Of a stretch of 64,000 nt of DNA, positions 9,167-17,998 are shown piece by piece. The stretch lies in the NCBI GenBank assembly GCA_041393015.1, contig JAWKKV010000005.1:62001-126000 (forward strand), given 5' to 3'. The notes beneath the pieces are model-generated. The model was not told where the DNA came from. It did not search any database and worked only from the letters and a program-made list of their open reading frames with translations. This DNA is from JAGQYH01 sp041393015 (GTDB lineage: Bacteria > Bacteroidota > Bacteroidia > Chitinophagales > JADIYW01). Within the stretch, counting starts at the first letter, position 1; each line of letters opens with the position of its first letter. The position numbers and the translations under genes were made by a program.

Positions 9167-9306
9167 ATGAAAAAGTTTAAATTTATTTTTTCACTGCTAT
9201 CTCATTATTCTTTTTTTCTTGTACAATAAATGAGCCCTCAGAAGAACTTAAAAGTGAAAGCAGCCATGAACGACTTAGTGATTTAAATCTTGAAATCTTT
9301 TATTAA
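9167..9306 (+). pseudogene. Frameshifted small lipoprotein leader
   Basis: ATG at 9167 opens MKKFKFIFSLLS, a lysine-rich start and hydrophobic core, then runs out of frame to a stop at 9227. In the next frame the sequence continues as LFFFSC (a lipobox with Cys codon 9220-9222) followed by TINEPSEELKSESSHERLSD and a stop at 9304-9306. One missing base around 9198-9206 would join them into a lipoprotein of about 46 residues. Either a real frameshift or a sequencing error. It may be the original N-terminus of the cysteine-rich protein that begins 17 bases later, but that would need additional frame changes. Confidence 0.55.
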
Positions 9307-9322
9307 AAACTAAGAAACATCT

Positions 9323-9535
9323 ATGATTGAATTAGCAAAAAAGCTAGAAAAAGTAAAAGTTAATTACCAACCTCAACCCAATCAATGGGGAGGTACATTT
9401 ACTTGTGTTTGTAGAAATTTTTGCTGGGAGGCAATGTTATCATGCAACGAACCTAGTTGTAATCAAACTAGTGATGGGTGCGGGTTCTTGTGGCTTTATC
9501 CTTGTACCTTTGATTGTACATTAGGTGGCGCATGA
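9323..9535 (+). CDS. Small eight-cysteine peptide (possible precursor peptide)
   Basis: 70 residues: a charged N-terminal helix-like part (MIELAKKLEKVKVNYQPQPN), QWGG at residues 21-24, then a region with eight cysteines (TCVCRNFCWEAMLSC, EPSCNQTSDGC, YPCTFDC) ending in LGGA. No family recognised. Two readings: a precursor with a leader ending in Gly-Gly and a Cys-rich core of 46 residues, or the exported, disulfide-rich tail of the frameshifted lipoprotein just upstream. The stop overlaps the ATG of the downstream membrane thioredoxin-like gene (ATGA), so the two are translationally coupled. This supports a redox or maturation link. Confidence 0.6.
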   Translation: MIELAKKLEKVKVNYQPQPNQWGGTFTCVCRNFCWEAMLSCNEPSCNQTSDGCGFLWLYPCTFDCTLGGA

Positions 9536-10383
9536 AAACTAAAATTAAAAATATTGCCTTATATAGCTTTTATTTTGTAATAGTTCTTATAGTAACAGGG
9601 TGGTTTTGTCAATCAGCACAGACATCATCATTATATGGTATAATTATAGTTTCAGTATGTTCATTTGTTCTTATGAACATACTGAAACTTAAATTTGAAA
9701 ATGTTAATAGATTATTACTGCTATTTCCATTTCTACTTTATTATACTTTAGTTTATCTCGTATCGGCAATTTTCCAAAATGCTCTTTTAGCGCCATTAAT
9801 AATGGCAGTATTAGGATTATATATTAACATTCTTGTTTTTTTTAAATTTACAGTCGGCTTAGGAGTTTCCTTATATATTACTTTTATAGGGTTTTCCAAT
9901 CAAAATGTAAAATCTTTCAAAGAAATATTGCCAATGCATAATATCCGAGACTTTACTTTTCTTAATCATCAAAACATTGATACCACTATAATTTCAAGCA
10001 ATAAATGTTATGTATTAGAAACTTTTGGCTATGGTTGCGGAAGATGCATTCATGCAGTAGTTGATCTAGAAGAATATTTGATTGAATTAGAAAAAAACTA
10101 TAAAATTAACTTTGAACATGTTTACATTGGTAGAGATCAGGATATACAGAAAACAATTGAATGGATAAATAAATACTCAAACCCATCCAAGGAATCTATT
10201 TATACAATGAATAACAATTACTATAATACCACTAAGATGAAAGGCTTTCCTTACTTCGTCTTTTATGATAAGAATGGTGATTATTTAACTTCTTTTTCCG
10301 GTTATTTTAAGATGCACAAGAAAGGTTATATAAGGAAGTTTAATAAAATAATTAATTGTAATTGTAAAATAGAAAGCAGTTAA
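9532..10383 (+). CDS. Polytopic membrane protein with C-terminal thioredoxin-like domain
   Basis: 283 residues from ATG 9532, which overlaps the preceding stop. A TTG-start extension to 9514 is unlikely because it would lie inside the peptide gene. The N-terminal half has about four hydrophobic helices (residues about 8-120). The C-terminal half is soluble and carries a CGRC active-site motif near residue 168 (YGCGRC) and a cis-proline-like GFPYFVFYDKNG segment, both typical of thioredoxin folds. The layout resembles membrane thiol oxidoreductases that place the thioredoxin domain in the periplasm. I infer that it oxidises, reduces or isomerises the cysteines of the coupled eight-Cys peptide. 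Exact family not identified. Confidence 0.65.
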   Translation: MKTKIKNIALYSFYFVIVLIVTGWFCQSAQTSSLYGIIIVSVCSFVLMNILKLKFENVNRLLLLFPFLLYYTLVYLVSAIFQNALLAPLIMAVLGLYINILVFFKFTVGLGVSLYITFIGFSNQNVKSFKEILPMHNIRDFTFLNHQNIDTTIISSNKCYVLETFGYGCGRCIHAVVDLEEYLIELEKNYKINFEHVYIGRDQDIQKTIEWINKYSNPSKESIYTMNNNYYNTTKMKGFPYFVFYDKNGDYLTSFSGYFKMHKKGYIRKFNKIINCNCKIESS

Positions 10384-10615
10384 CATTCAACTAATTTAGC
10401 AGCCATGAACTAAAATTTGAAGATTTATAAACATAAGTCCAAGACTAACTAATTAGGCATCGATACATTATCAGCTTTTAAGTAATGTGAAAAATAGACA
10501 ATTTATCGTATAAAATCTCTTACTTAAAATCTCATTTCACCCTCATTATCCACATTCGTTAGTGTAAATAAATCCTTATTAAATTTAAGAGCTTGTAACT
10601 CTAAACAAATTTCCC

Positions 10616-10623
10616 GATATTTG
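10616..10623 (+). promoter_or_regulatory. Probable promoter of the rpmB-rpmG-DUF4295 operon
   Basis: GATATTTG, a 7-of-8 match to TAnnTTTG, with an upstream TTG (about 10593-10595) at roughly 20 bases spacing. This places transcription start after 10628 and shows that the true rpmB start is ATG 10657, not the TTG at 10621 that opens the same frame. The gap 10384-10615 shows no gene. Confidence 0.55.
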
Positions 10624-10656
10624 CACCTCTTTAGAAAAATTGAAAACAAGAAAAAG

Positions 10657-10902
10657 ATGTCTAGGATTTGTGACTTAACCGGAAAGAGCCCAATGACGGG
10701 TAATAATGTTTCGCATTCAAACATGAAAACGAAAAGAAAATTCTATCCGAATTTACATAAGAAGAACTTTTACATTCCAGAAGTTGATAAATGGGTAGAG
10801 TTAAAAGTGTCTGCAAAAGCGATTAAAATTATTAACAAAAAAGGAATTTATCCTTATCTTAAAGAGTTAGAGAAGAAGGGTGATATTAAGCTAGACTTTT
10901 AA
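10657..10902 (+). CDS. rpmB: 50S ribosomal protein L28
   Basis: 81 residues starting MSRICDLTGKSPMTGNNVSHS, the hallmark L28 N-terminus, with the basic KTKRKFYPNLHKK segment. Component of the large ribosomal subunit. The start is fixed by family conservation and by the promoter upstream. First gene of a three-gene ribosomal operon; L33 follows after 11 bases. Confidence 0.97.
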   Translation: MSRICDLTGKSPMTGNNVSHSNMKTKRKFYPNLHKKNFYIPEVDKWVELKVSAKAIKIINKKGIYPYLKELEKKGDIKLDF

Positions 10903-10913
10903 ATTAGAGCATC

Positions 10914-11099
10914 ATGGCAAAAAAGAAAGGAAATAGAATCCAAGTGATTTTAGAATGTACAGAACATAAGACGACTGGACAAGCAGGAACGTCTAGATAC
11001 ATTACTACAAAAAATAGAAAAAATACTCCAGAGAGAATTGAATTGAAGAAATTTAATCCTATCTTGAAAAAATATACAGTTCATAAAGAAATTAAATAG
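10914..11099 (+). CDS. rpmG: 50S ribosomal protein L33
   Basis: 61 residues: MAKKKGNRIQVILECTEHK, then SRYITTKNRKNTPERIELKK and LKKYTVHKEIK, all characteristic of L33. The cysteine pairs of the zinc-binding form are mostly absent (a single Cys in LECTEHK), so it looks like the zinc-independent type. It lies between L28 and the DUF4295 protein with gaps of 11 and 2 bases. Confidence 0.97.
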   Translation: MAKKKGNRIQVILECTEHKTTGQAGTSRYITTKNRKNTPERIELKKFNPILKKYTVHKEIK

Positions 11100-11101
11100 T
11101 C

Positions 11102-11272
11102 ATGGCAAAAGTAAGTAAGAACGCTCGTACAGACAGGGGTTTGAATAAAGAAGCTAAAAACTTTGTTAAAGTTATTAAAGCTGTAAAATCAGAGAAAACA
11201 GGTGCTTACACCTATCGTGAAAAAATGATTCACAAAGATAACGTAAAGGAATTTTTCGAATCTGAAAATTAA
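11102..11272 (+). CDS. DUF4295 family small basic protein
   Basis: 56 residues beginning MAKVSKNARTDRG and ending KDNVKEFFESEN, a small basic protein that in Bacteroidota regularly follows rpmG. ATG lies 2 bases after the rpmG stop, so it is part of the ribosomal operon. Its function is not established in my knowledge, though position and charge suggest a ribosome-associated role. A strong terminator follows. Confidence 0.92.
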   Translation: MAKVSKNARTDRGLNKEAKNFVKVIKAVKSEKTGAYTYREKMIHKDNVKEFFESEN

Positions 11273-11294
11273 TCTTTTAGCGTATAAAGTATAT

Positions 11295-11331
11295 AAGCTT
11301 CTCTGTGTGCGCACAGTAGAAGCTTTTTTTG
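11295..11331 (+). terminator. Rho-independent terminator of the L28-L33-DUF4295 operon
   Basis: AAGCTTCT (11295-11302) pairs with AGAAGCTT (11318-11325), extended by CTGTG/CACAG inside, loop TGCG, then a T-run. A clean intrinsic terminator just after the DUF4295 stop. Confidence 0.92.
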
Positions 11332-11373
11332 TTTAATATCCAATCCATTACATTCCTAAAATAGTAAGGGCAA

Positions 11374-12357
11374 ATGAGCAAATTTAGTAAGTGGTTTAGC
11401 AGAGGAAACAAATCTGAAGAACAAATAGAAGTTGAAGTTGAAAAACTCGATCAAGGACTTCAAAAAACCAAAGAAGGTATTTTTTCAAAACTTTCTAAAG
11501 CAGTGGCCGGAAAGACTACGGTTGATATAGAATTTTTAGATGAGTTAGAAGAAATATTAATTACTTCTGATGTTGGTCTACCAACTACTATAAAAATTAT
11601 AGACCGCTTTGAAGCAAGAGTAGCAAAAGATAAATATGTCAATACAAAGCAACTCTATACTATTCTTAAAGATGAAATAGCAGAGATTCTTAAGGAGAAC
11701 AATACCAAAGATATTTATGACTTCCTTCCTCCTGCTGGAAAGAAACCATTTGTTATGATGGTAGTGGGCGTAAATGGAGTGGGAAAGACAACCACTATAG
11801 GAAAGCTTGCTTATCAAATGAAGCAAAGTGGCTTAAATGTAGTGTTAGGCGCCGCAGATACTTTCAGAGCTGCAGCAGTGGATCAATTAACAATTTGGTC
11901 GGAAAGAGTGGATGTTGAGATTGTAAAAAAAGCAATGGGTAGCGATCCTGCTTCTGTAGCTTTTGATGCTGTAAAATCAGGTTTAGCTAAGAACGCTGAC
12001 GTGATTATTATTGATACAGCAGGAAGATTGCATAATAAATTGGGGTTAATGAATGAGCTTACCAAAATTAAAAATGTAATGGCTAAGGTAATTCCTGATG
12101 CGCCACACGAAGTATTGTTGGTATTAGATGCATCCACTGGACAGAATGCATTAGAACAAGCTAAGCAATTCTCCACCGCTACAGACGTTACTGCCTTGGC
12201 ACTAACTAAACTAGATGGCACTGCTAAAGGAGGAGTTGTTTTAAGTATTGCTGATGAAATGAAAATTCCAATTAAATACATTGGCGTAGGTGAAAAGAAA
12301 GAAGATCTTCAAGTTTTCAATAGAATGGCATTTGTAGAAACGCTTTTTAAGCAATAA
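11374..12357 (+). CDS. ftsY: Signal recognition particle receptor FtsY
   Basis: SRP receptor GTPase that docks ribosome-SRP complexes at the inner membrane. 327 residues: a short basic N-terminus (KFSKWFSRGNK), helical N domain, then the G domain with G1 GVNGVGKTTTIGKLA (about 132-146), the DTFRAAAVDQL insertion-box motif, DTAGR and TKLDGTAKGG. It lacks the long acidic A domain of E. coli FtsY, as is usual in this phylum. It starts 43 bases after the ribosomal terminator, so it probably has its own promoter. Confidence 0.97.
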   Translation: MSKFSKWFSRGNKSEEQIEVEVEKLDQGLQKTKEGIFSKLSKAVAGKTTVDIEFLDELEEILITSDVGLPTTIKIIDRFEARVAKDKYVNTKQLYTILKDEIAEILKENNTKDIYDFLPPAGKKPFVMMVVGVNGVGKTTTIGKLAYQMKQSGLNVVLGAADTFRAAAVDQLTIWSERVDVEIVKKAMGSDPASVAFDAVKSGLAKNADVIIIDTAGRLHNKLGLMNELTKIKNVMAKVIPDAPHEVLLVLDASTGQNALEQAKQFSTATDVTALALTKLDGTAKGGVVLSIADEMKIPIKYIGVGEKKEDLQVFNRMAFVETLFKQ

Positions 12358-12360
12358 GAA

Positions 12361-12395
12361 AGACTCAAACTCAAGATTCAAATAAAAATAATACT
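12361..12395. repeat. Dispersed intergenic motif, CTCAAGATTCAA type
   Basis: ACTCAAACTCAAGATTCAAA followed by an AAAATAATA stretch resembles the sequence after yidC (5908-5950, 6647-6690) and, inverted, 27420-27447. The same gap also contains a GTGCGCCTTGCGGTTAA string. Confidence 0.55.
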
Positions 12396-12467
12396 CGATA
12401 TTCAATAACTAAACTTAGTGTGCTTTGTGAAACCTCTGTGCGCCTTGCGGTTAATATAGATTAATAG

Positions 12468-13781
12468 ATGAAAACACGTAGTCTCAAAAAAGATAAAGTC
12501 AATATTATAACACTTGGCTGCTCCAAAAATTTAGTGGATTCAGAAGTATTGTTGACCCAATTACAAGGCAATGATATTGAAGCCAATCATCAAGCAGAGA
12601 ATGACGATGCGAATGTCATCATTGTCAATACTTGTGGATTTATCGACAAAGCGAAAGAAGAGTCAATCAATACCATCCTTCAATATGGAGAAGCTAAAAA
12701 AGCAGGATTGATCGACAAGCTTTATGCGACAGGTTGCTTATCACAAAGATATAGAGAAGAGTTAAGTAGTGAAATTCCGGAAGTAGATGCTTGGTTTGGC
12801 ACTTTAGAGTTACCGCTATTACTCAATAAATTAAATGCTGATTACAAACATGAATTGATTGGCGAACGTCAGTTAACCACTCCTACTCATTTTGCATATA
12901 TGAAAATTTCAGAAGGTTGCAATAGATCTTGCTCCTTCTGTGCCATTCCGTTAATGAGAGGCAAACATGTTTCTACCCCTATTGAACAATTAGTAGCGGA
13001 AGCAAAGTCTTTAGCTAGACAAGGTGTTAAGGAACTCATCTTGATTGCACAAGAGCTTACTTATTACGGACTAGATATCTACAAAGAAAGATCTTTACCA
13101 AAACTTTTAAGAGAACTTTGCAAAGTAGAAGGTATTGAATGGATTAGATTACACTACGCCTACCCTTCTAAATTTCCTTTAGATATTATTGAAGTAATGG
13201 CCGAGCAACCCAAAATTTGCAATTATCTAGATATTCCCTTACAACATGCTAGTAATCCGATGTTGAAGGCAATGAAGCGCCAAATCACACAAGAAGAAAC
13301 GATAGAGTTGATTGAAAACATTAGAAAGATTCTTCCTGACATTGCCATTAGAACTACCATGATGGTTGGATTTCCGGGTGAAACAGACGAGGATTTTGAA
13401 GAACTTTGTGATTTCGTTAGAAAAATGGAATTTGAAAGATTAGGTGTTTTTACTTATTCGCATGAAGAAGACACTTCCGCTTATGATTTTGAAGATGATA
13501 TTCCTGAATTAGTTAAAAACCAAAGAGCTTCTGAATTGATGGCCGTTCAACAAGAAATATCTTTAGCTAAAAATGAGGATATTATCGGCAAAACTTTTAA
13601 AGTGATTATCGACAGAAAAGAAGGCGAATATTTTATAGGACGAACAGAATACGATTCACCGGAAGTTGACAATGAAGTATTGATTCTAGCCAAAGAGCAA
13701 TATGCTCGATTAGGCGATTTTGTAAATGTCGAAATTAATGATGCCACAGATTTCGACCTATATGGAACCATTGTGACTTAA
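12468..13781 (+). CDS. rimO: Ribosomal protein S12 methylthiotransferase RimO
   Basis: Radical-SAM enzyme that adds a methylthio group to an Asp of ribosomal protein S12. 437 residues: N-terminal MTTase domain with conserved Cys residues (LGCSKNLVDSE, VNTCGFI, ATGCLSQRY), radical SAM motif CNRSCSFC (CxxxCxxC) for the catalytic [4Fe-4S] cluster, and a C-terminal TRAM domain (KVIIDRKEGEYFIGRTEYDSP, positions about 380-400). FLDIPLQH-like DIPLQHAS and MVGFPGET are typical. The ftsY-rimO neighbourhood is common in Bacteroidota. Confidence 0.97.
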   Translation: MKTRSLKKDKVNIITLGCSKNLVDSEVLLTQLQGNDIEANHQAENDDANVIIVNTCGFIDKAKEESINTILQYGEAKKAGLIDKLYATGCLSQRYREELSSEIPEVDAWFGTLELPLLLNKLNADYKHELIGERQLTTPTHFAYMKISEGCNRSCSFCAIPLMRGKHVSTPIEQLVAEAKSLARQGVKELILIAQELTYYGLDIYKERSLPKLLRELCKVEGIEWIRLHYAYPSKFPLDIIEVMAEQPKICNYLDIPLQHASNPMLKAMKRQITQEETIELIENIRKILPDIAIRTTMMVGFPGETDEDFEELCDFVRKMEFERLGVFTYSHEEDTSAYDFEDDIPELVKNQRASELMAVQQEISLAKNEDIIGKTFKVIIDRKEGEYFIGRTEYDSPEVDNEVLILAKEQYARLGDFVNVEINDATDFDLYGTIVT

Positions 13782-13836
13782 ATCTGTTTAACCTTTTTGT
13801 ATTAATTAATCTCCATCATTGAAATCTAAAGGTTAA

Positions 13837-15426
13837 ATGAATTTCCAAAAAATAGCTTACGCACAAACGAACTCATTTTCTCAGACAGTAATTGATTATT
13901 TGGATAATAAGGTCGAGCTCAATCCATTTTACAAGAACCTTCCGGATGTAAAGCAAGTACCACATATTATTAACGATATTAAGCACAGCCATAAATTAGC
14001 TAGAGTAGATCTAGTAAAGGCTTTGGAAGAACAATACAAAGGCTATATTCCCAACTTGAACGTGGTGAAAAATATTGACTTACTTAAAGAAGACAATACT
14101 TATACCATTACAACTGCACATCAACTCAATCTTTTTACCGGCCCACTCTACTATATTTTCAAGATTTTAAATACCATAAGAGTTTCACAAGATCTTAGTA
14201 ATCTATATCCATCTTTCAATTTTGTGCCTTGCTATTGGATGGGTTCGGAAGATCATGATTTTGAAGAGGTAAATCACACTTACCTTTTTTCAAAAAAATT
14301 GGAATGGGATAATTTTCAAGGAGGCAGTTTAGGCGAATATAAAACCGAAGGTATTCTTCCAATAATTGATGAGTTAAAATCAATAATCAGACAAGGACCA
14401 TTTTTGGACGAGATTATCGCCACTTTTAAAAGAGCGTATGCAAATGACAATTTGGCTAAAGCGGTTCAAGTGTTATTAGACGAGCTTTTTGGCAAATATG
14501 GTTTAGTTGTCATTGATGGAAATTGTAAAGCTTTGAAAGCACCTTTTCAAAAGATAGTTCAAGATGAATTAGAAAACCAAACGTCCTTCAAATTAGTACA
14601 AGAAGAAATTGAATTATTAGATCAAGCTGGCTATAAATCACAAGCTTCGCCAAGGGAAATCAACCTTTTTTATAAAACAAAAAATACTAGGGAACGAATT
14701 GTAGCCATTGAAAATGGATTTGAATTAGCGGATTCAGGACAAAAATTTACAAAAGCGGAGTTACTTAAAATCTTAGAAGACTTCCCAGAACGTTTCAGTC
14801 CGAACGTAATCCTTAGGCCGGTTCATCAACAATTAGTGCTGCCTAATATTGCTTACATAGGAGGCGGAAGCGAAGTGGCGTATTGGATGCAATTAAAGAC
14901 TTTACACGAGCATTATAAGGTTCATTTTCCAATGCTTTTATTAAGGACCTCTGCTCAGTTTATATCTCAAAGTCAACAAGACAGACTTGATAAATTAGGG
15001 ATAGAACCTACTGCCATCTTTGATGATATTGAAAGTTTGAAAAAAGCTTATATAGCAAGACAAAGCGAACTCGATCTTAATCTTGAGGTTGAGAAAGAAG
15101 AGATAAATACACTTTTCTTAAAAATCAGTCAGAAAGCTGCCGAAATTGACCCTTCGTTAGAAAATTGGGTGGGTGCAGAAGGTCAGAAAGCATTTAAAAG
15201 CATTGAGAATATCTCCAAGCGTTTGATCAAAACTGAGAAGCAGAAAAATGATCAAAGCATGACCCAAATAGAGAAAATTATTGATCAATTATTGCCCAAT
15301 GGAGGACTCCAAGAAAGAAAGGAGAATTTTAGTCCATTCTATGCGAATAATGGTCCAGAATGGTTGAATGAATTGTTACAAATTTTAAATCCATTTGAAA
15401 AATCATTTTATATTATTCAGGAGTAA
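13837..15426 (+). CDS. bshC: Bacillithiol biosynthesis cysteine-adding enzyme BshC
   Basis: Last step of bacillithiol synthesis: attaches Cys to GlcN-malate. 529 residues with the family signatures TTAHQLNLFTGPLYYIFK, WMGSEDHDFEEV, VLRP/ILRPVHQQLVLP and GGGSEVAYWMQLK, plus a C-terminal coiled-coil region (about 400-490). The bshB1 deacetylase lies at 28790; bshA is not in this window. Together they indicate a bacillithiol-type low-molecular-weight thiol, known in several Bacteroidota. Confidence 0.95.
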   Translation: MNFQKIAYAQTNSFSQTVIDYLDNKVELNPFYKNLPDVKQVPHIINDIKHSHKLARVDLVKALEEQYKGYIPNLNVVKNIDLLKEDNTYTITTAHQLNLFTGPLYYIFKILNTIRVSQDLSNLYPSFNFVPCYWMGSEDHDFEEVNHTYLFSKKLEWDNFQGGSLGEYKTEGILPIIDELKSIIRQGPFLDEIIATFKRAYANDNLAKAVQVLLDELFGKYGLVVIDGNCKALKAPFQKIVQDELENQTSFKLVQEEIELLDQAGYKSQASPREINLFYKTKNTRERIVAIENGFELADSGQKFTKAELLKILEDFPERFSPNVILRPVHQQLVLPNIAYIGGGSEVAYWMQLKTLHEHYKVHFPMLLLRTSAQFISQSQQDRLDKLGIEPTAIFDDIESLKKAYIARQSELDLNLEVEKEEINTLFLKISQKAAEIDPSLENWVGAEGQKAFKSIENISKRLIKTEKQKNDQSMTQIEKIIDQLLPNGGLQERKENFSPFYANNGPEWLNELLQILNPFEKSFYIIQE

Positions 15427-15458
15427 TAATTCTTTATCTTACTAGCATAAGATATTAA

Positions 15459-16877
15459 ATGTCTAATCCAAAACCCTACATTCTAACTCATTTATTAACT
15501 AACGGTGAAGCTGAGTTGTTTTCCAAATGGATAAAACAACGCAAGAAAAATCGTCTAGCATTACTATTTATAGGTCTAAAATCTAGCAATAACTACGATA
15601 CAGACAAAACATCGATCTTTAAAAAAGTTTATAATGATTCTTATACCATTGAAAAGGATTATTTACTTCGAAATGATTTACGTAAACTAAGTACTGAACT
15701 CACTAATTTCATAATTGAGGAAATCTGTAAAATTGATGATCTTCTAGCCTATTATGATTTTCTAATTCATAAGAAAGCATTTCAACTGTTTGAAAAAGAG
15801 ATCAAAAAAACAATTGCAAATTATAAGAAAAAAAATGACGAATCACACTATCCATATCAAAAATTGTGGTTTGAATATATTGTGAGATACACGCCAAGAA
15901 AAAAAGCTGATTTAGAAAAATATCATCGCATAATTCATAAAACAATATCTGAAACACCAAGTACAGCTTCCTATTATAAAACTAATTTCATTCTTCTATT
16001 ATCTATTTTAGAAAGAATAAGGTGGCAATATTTCCATACCACTTTCACGGACATTGATAATATCTATAACCTTACAGATAAAAGAAATACACTAAGCGCC
16101 TATTATATTGAGAAAGCTAAGTCGTTTCAATTATTTGGTATAGAAAGAATAGATCAATTGAGAATATGTATAAAAATTATCGAACAAATTGATACCGATT
16201 ACAATCTTCAGTTAAGTGAAGCTACTTATTTAGAAAGTCAACTTGGTTTGGAATATTATTTACTTCCAAGCTTCAAAGAGAGCCAAGAATATTTTAAAAA
16301 AGCCTATAAAAAATACGCCGTTCTTGATAATAGTCAACAAATTCAATTAATTTATAATTACACAAGTTTACTTACTGCTTCAGAACAGTATAATAGTGTA
16401 ATTAATCTACTCAATAAACATAGAAGAATTTTCCTACAAACGCCTTATGAAAATAGCATTTCCTTATTTTCTATCATGGCACACATTTATATTGGTGATA
16501 TTAAGCATCTAAGAGACTTACTGCCCAACATAAACGATATAAATAGTAAGGATACAGAAATATACATGAGAATTTTAGAATGTATTATCCTGTACTATGA
16601 AGACAATTATGAAATATGCTTAACCAACTTGGAAAATATTTACAATACTTCTCGATATAATAAAGATTTAGACCAAGCATACATTGATTTTTCAAAAATC
16701 TTTCAAAGATTTATTGTTGCAAAGCTAATTTTTGATAAGGCAGACAGATCTAAAAAATTAGACAAGTGCAAATCATTATCAGACAAATTTATAAATGCCT
16801 ATAAACTAGGTTTTGGAAGTAACATGCTTTGCTCTGTTTGGCTAAATAGAGAAATAAAGAAGTCATTATTAGAATAG
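15459..16877 (+). CDS. Uncharacterised helical-repeat protein
   Basis: 472 residues, no signal peptide or membrane segment, rich in Lys, Tyr, Ile and Leu and predicted by eye to be all-helical. The middle (about 250-420) shows TPR-like spacing (YFKKAYKKYAVLDNSQQIQL, LLTASEQYNSVINLLNKHRR). No catalytic motif recognised. It starts 32 bases after bshC and may be co-transcribed, but the pairing gives no clear functional hint. Probably a cytoplasmic scaffold or regulator; function unknown. Confidence 0.7.
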   Translation: MSNPKPYILTHLLTNGEAELFSKWIKQRKKNRLALLFIGLKSSNNYDTDKTSIFKKVYNDSYTIEKDYLLRNDLRKLSTELTNFIIEEICKIDDLLAYYDFLIHKKAFQLFEKEIKKTIANYKKKNDESHYPYQKLWFEYIVRYTPRKKADLEKYHRIIHKTISETPSTASYYKTNFILLLSILERIRWQYFHTTFTDIDNIYNLTDKRNTLSAYYIEKAKSFQLFGIERIDQLRICIKIIEQIDTDYNLQLSEATYLESQLGLEYYLLPSFKESQEYFKKAYKKYAVLDNSQQIQLIYNYTSLLTASEQYNSVINLLNKHRRIFLQTPYENSISLFSIMAHIYIGDIKHLRDLLPNINDINSKDTEIYMRILECIILYYEDNYEICLTNLENIYNTSRYNKDLDQAYIDFSKIFQRFIVAKLIFDKADRSKKLDKCKSLSDKFINAYKLGFGSNMLCSVWLNREIKKSLLE

Positions 16878-16987
16878 TGAGCTGCTCAATAAGTTGTCAC
16901 AAAATCAAAAAATTCATGTTGTAATGGTAAAAGAACTGTTCTAAGTTTGACCTACAAATAATCAATATTCTTTAACCTAAATTATTT

Positions 16988-17920
16988 ATGATGAAAACCA
17001 AATACGTGTTTCAAGCTATTATTGCAGCCTTATTTATATTCCAAACAACCTCTTGCGATGATGATACTATTGAAGATATGCAACCACAAGAAAAAAGTGA
17101 GTGCATACCTTACACCCCAACAGCAGCATCTGGGAGTAAGCAAGATAGCTGGAGTGCGCCTAATGAAAGAGATAGATTGTCAGATTTTATTGTAATCCCA
17201 CCTGATTTAGGAGGTGGTTATGTTAAAGTAAAATTGACTCAAAATGATCCTGATTTAAGGCCTGCCATGATTATAGATACAGATTTTTCAGGTGCTGCAA
17301 TTATAAGTGGCTCTTCAGCAGGTACAAATAATGAATTAATTAGAGAAGCCTATTTTTCTGTCCATCCAAATTCCAAATACTCAATTGAAGTTTATCCCTT
17401 TTTTAATGCTGATAATTACCCAGTTGACTACACAATTGAATGGGAATTCTTTAGTAAGGTTGATTGCTGGGAATCGAACGACGTAATAAACGATGCAAAA
17501 AAAATACTTATTGGAGAAACCAATGAAGCTTATGCCATTGCAGGGCATATCGAAGATAATGTTGGGGCACTTGACGAAAACACATATGACTGGTACAAAG
17601 TAGAGCTAGACACAATATCAAAAATTAAGTTTGAGATTTTAGATTTACCAAAAGATATGAGAATAGTTTCAAGGCTATTTGAACTCAATAACCCATCTGC
17701 AATTTCTACTAATTTTGAATTTACCGGATCCGACTTCGGACTCGATTTTAATAGAGGAATGACTTCTATTTTTACCACAACACAAGAGTTAAATCCAGGC
17801 ACATACTATATAGAAGTACATCCTGATTTTTTGAAAGATGGAAGAAAAGCAAACAATGACCAATCAATAATTCCAGAACATTTTAACAAAACCTATAAGT
17901 TTAAGGTGTCCCTTTTATAA
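16988..17920 (+). CDS. Putative lipoprotein with pre-peptidase-like beta domains
   Basis: 310 residues with a lipoprotein signal peptide and lipobox TTSC (Cys 23), followed by an acidic DDD tract of the kind associated with surface export of lipoproteins in Bacteroidota. The mature part appears to contain two beta-rich modules; the second (WESNDVINDAKKI ... NTYDWYKVELD ... PGTYYIEVHPDF) resembles bacterial pre-peptidase C-terminal (PPC) domains. No catalytic residues recognised. Monocistronic: it ends in a clear terminator. Confidence 0.7.
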   Translation: MMKTKYVFQAIIAALFIFQTTSCDDDTIEDMQPQEKSECIPYTPTAASGSKQDSWSAPNERDRLSDFIVIPPDLGGGYVKVKLTQNDPDLRPAMIIDTDFSGAAIISGSSAGTNNELIREAYFSVHPNSKYSIEVYPFFNADNYPVDYTIEWEFFSKVDCWESNDVINDAKKILIGETNEAYAIAGHIEDNVGALDENTYDWYKVELDTISKIKFEILDLPKDMRIVSRLFELNNPSAISTNFEFTGSDFGLDFNRGMTSIFTTTQELNPGTYYIEVHPDFLKDGRKANNDQSIIPEHFNKTYKFKVSLL

Positions 17921-17953
17921 AATAGGTTAGAGGATTTTTAAATCCACTAAGGG

Positions 17954-17986
17954 AGCCACTTCAATTTATTGGAGTGGCTTTTTTAT
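17954..17986 (+). terminator. Rho-independent terminator after the 16988 lipoprotein gene
   Basis: AGCCACTTCAA (17954-17964) pairs with TTGGAGTGGCT (17969-17979) with one G-U, loop TTTA, followed by TTTTTT. Confidence 0.9.
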
Positions 17987-17998
17987 TATTTGCAGAAA

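Noticed and set aside
10621..10656. Longer rpmB from TTG 10621
   Set aside because: The extra 12 codons overlap the promoter box and are not part of conserved L28, which begins MSRICDLTGK.
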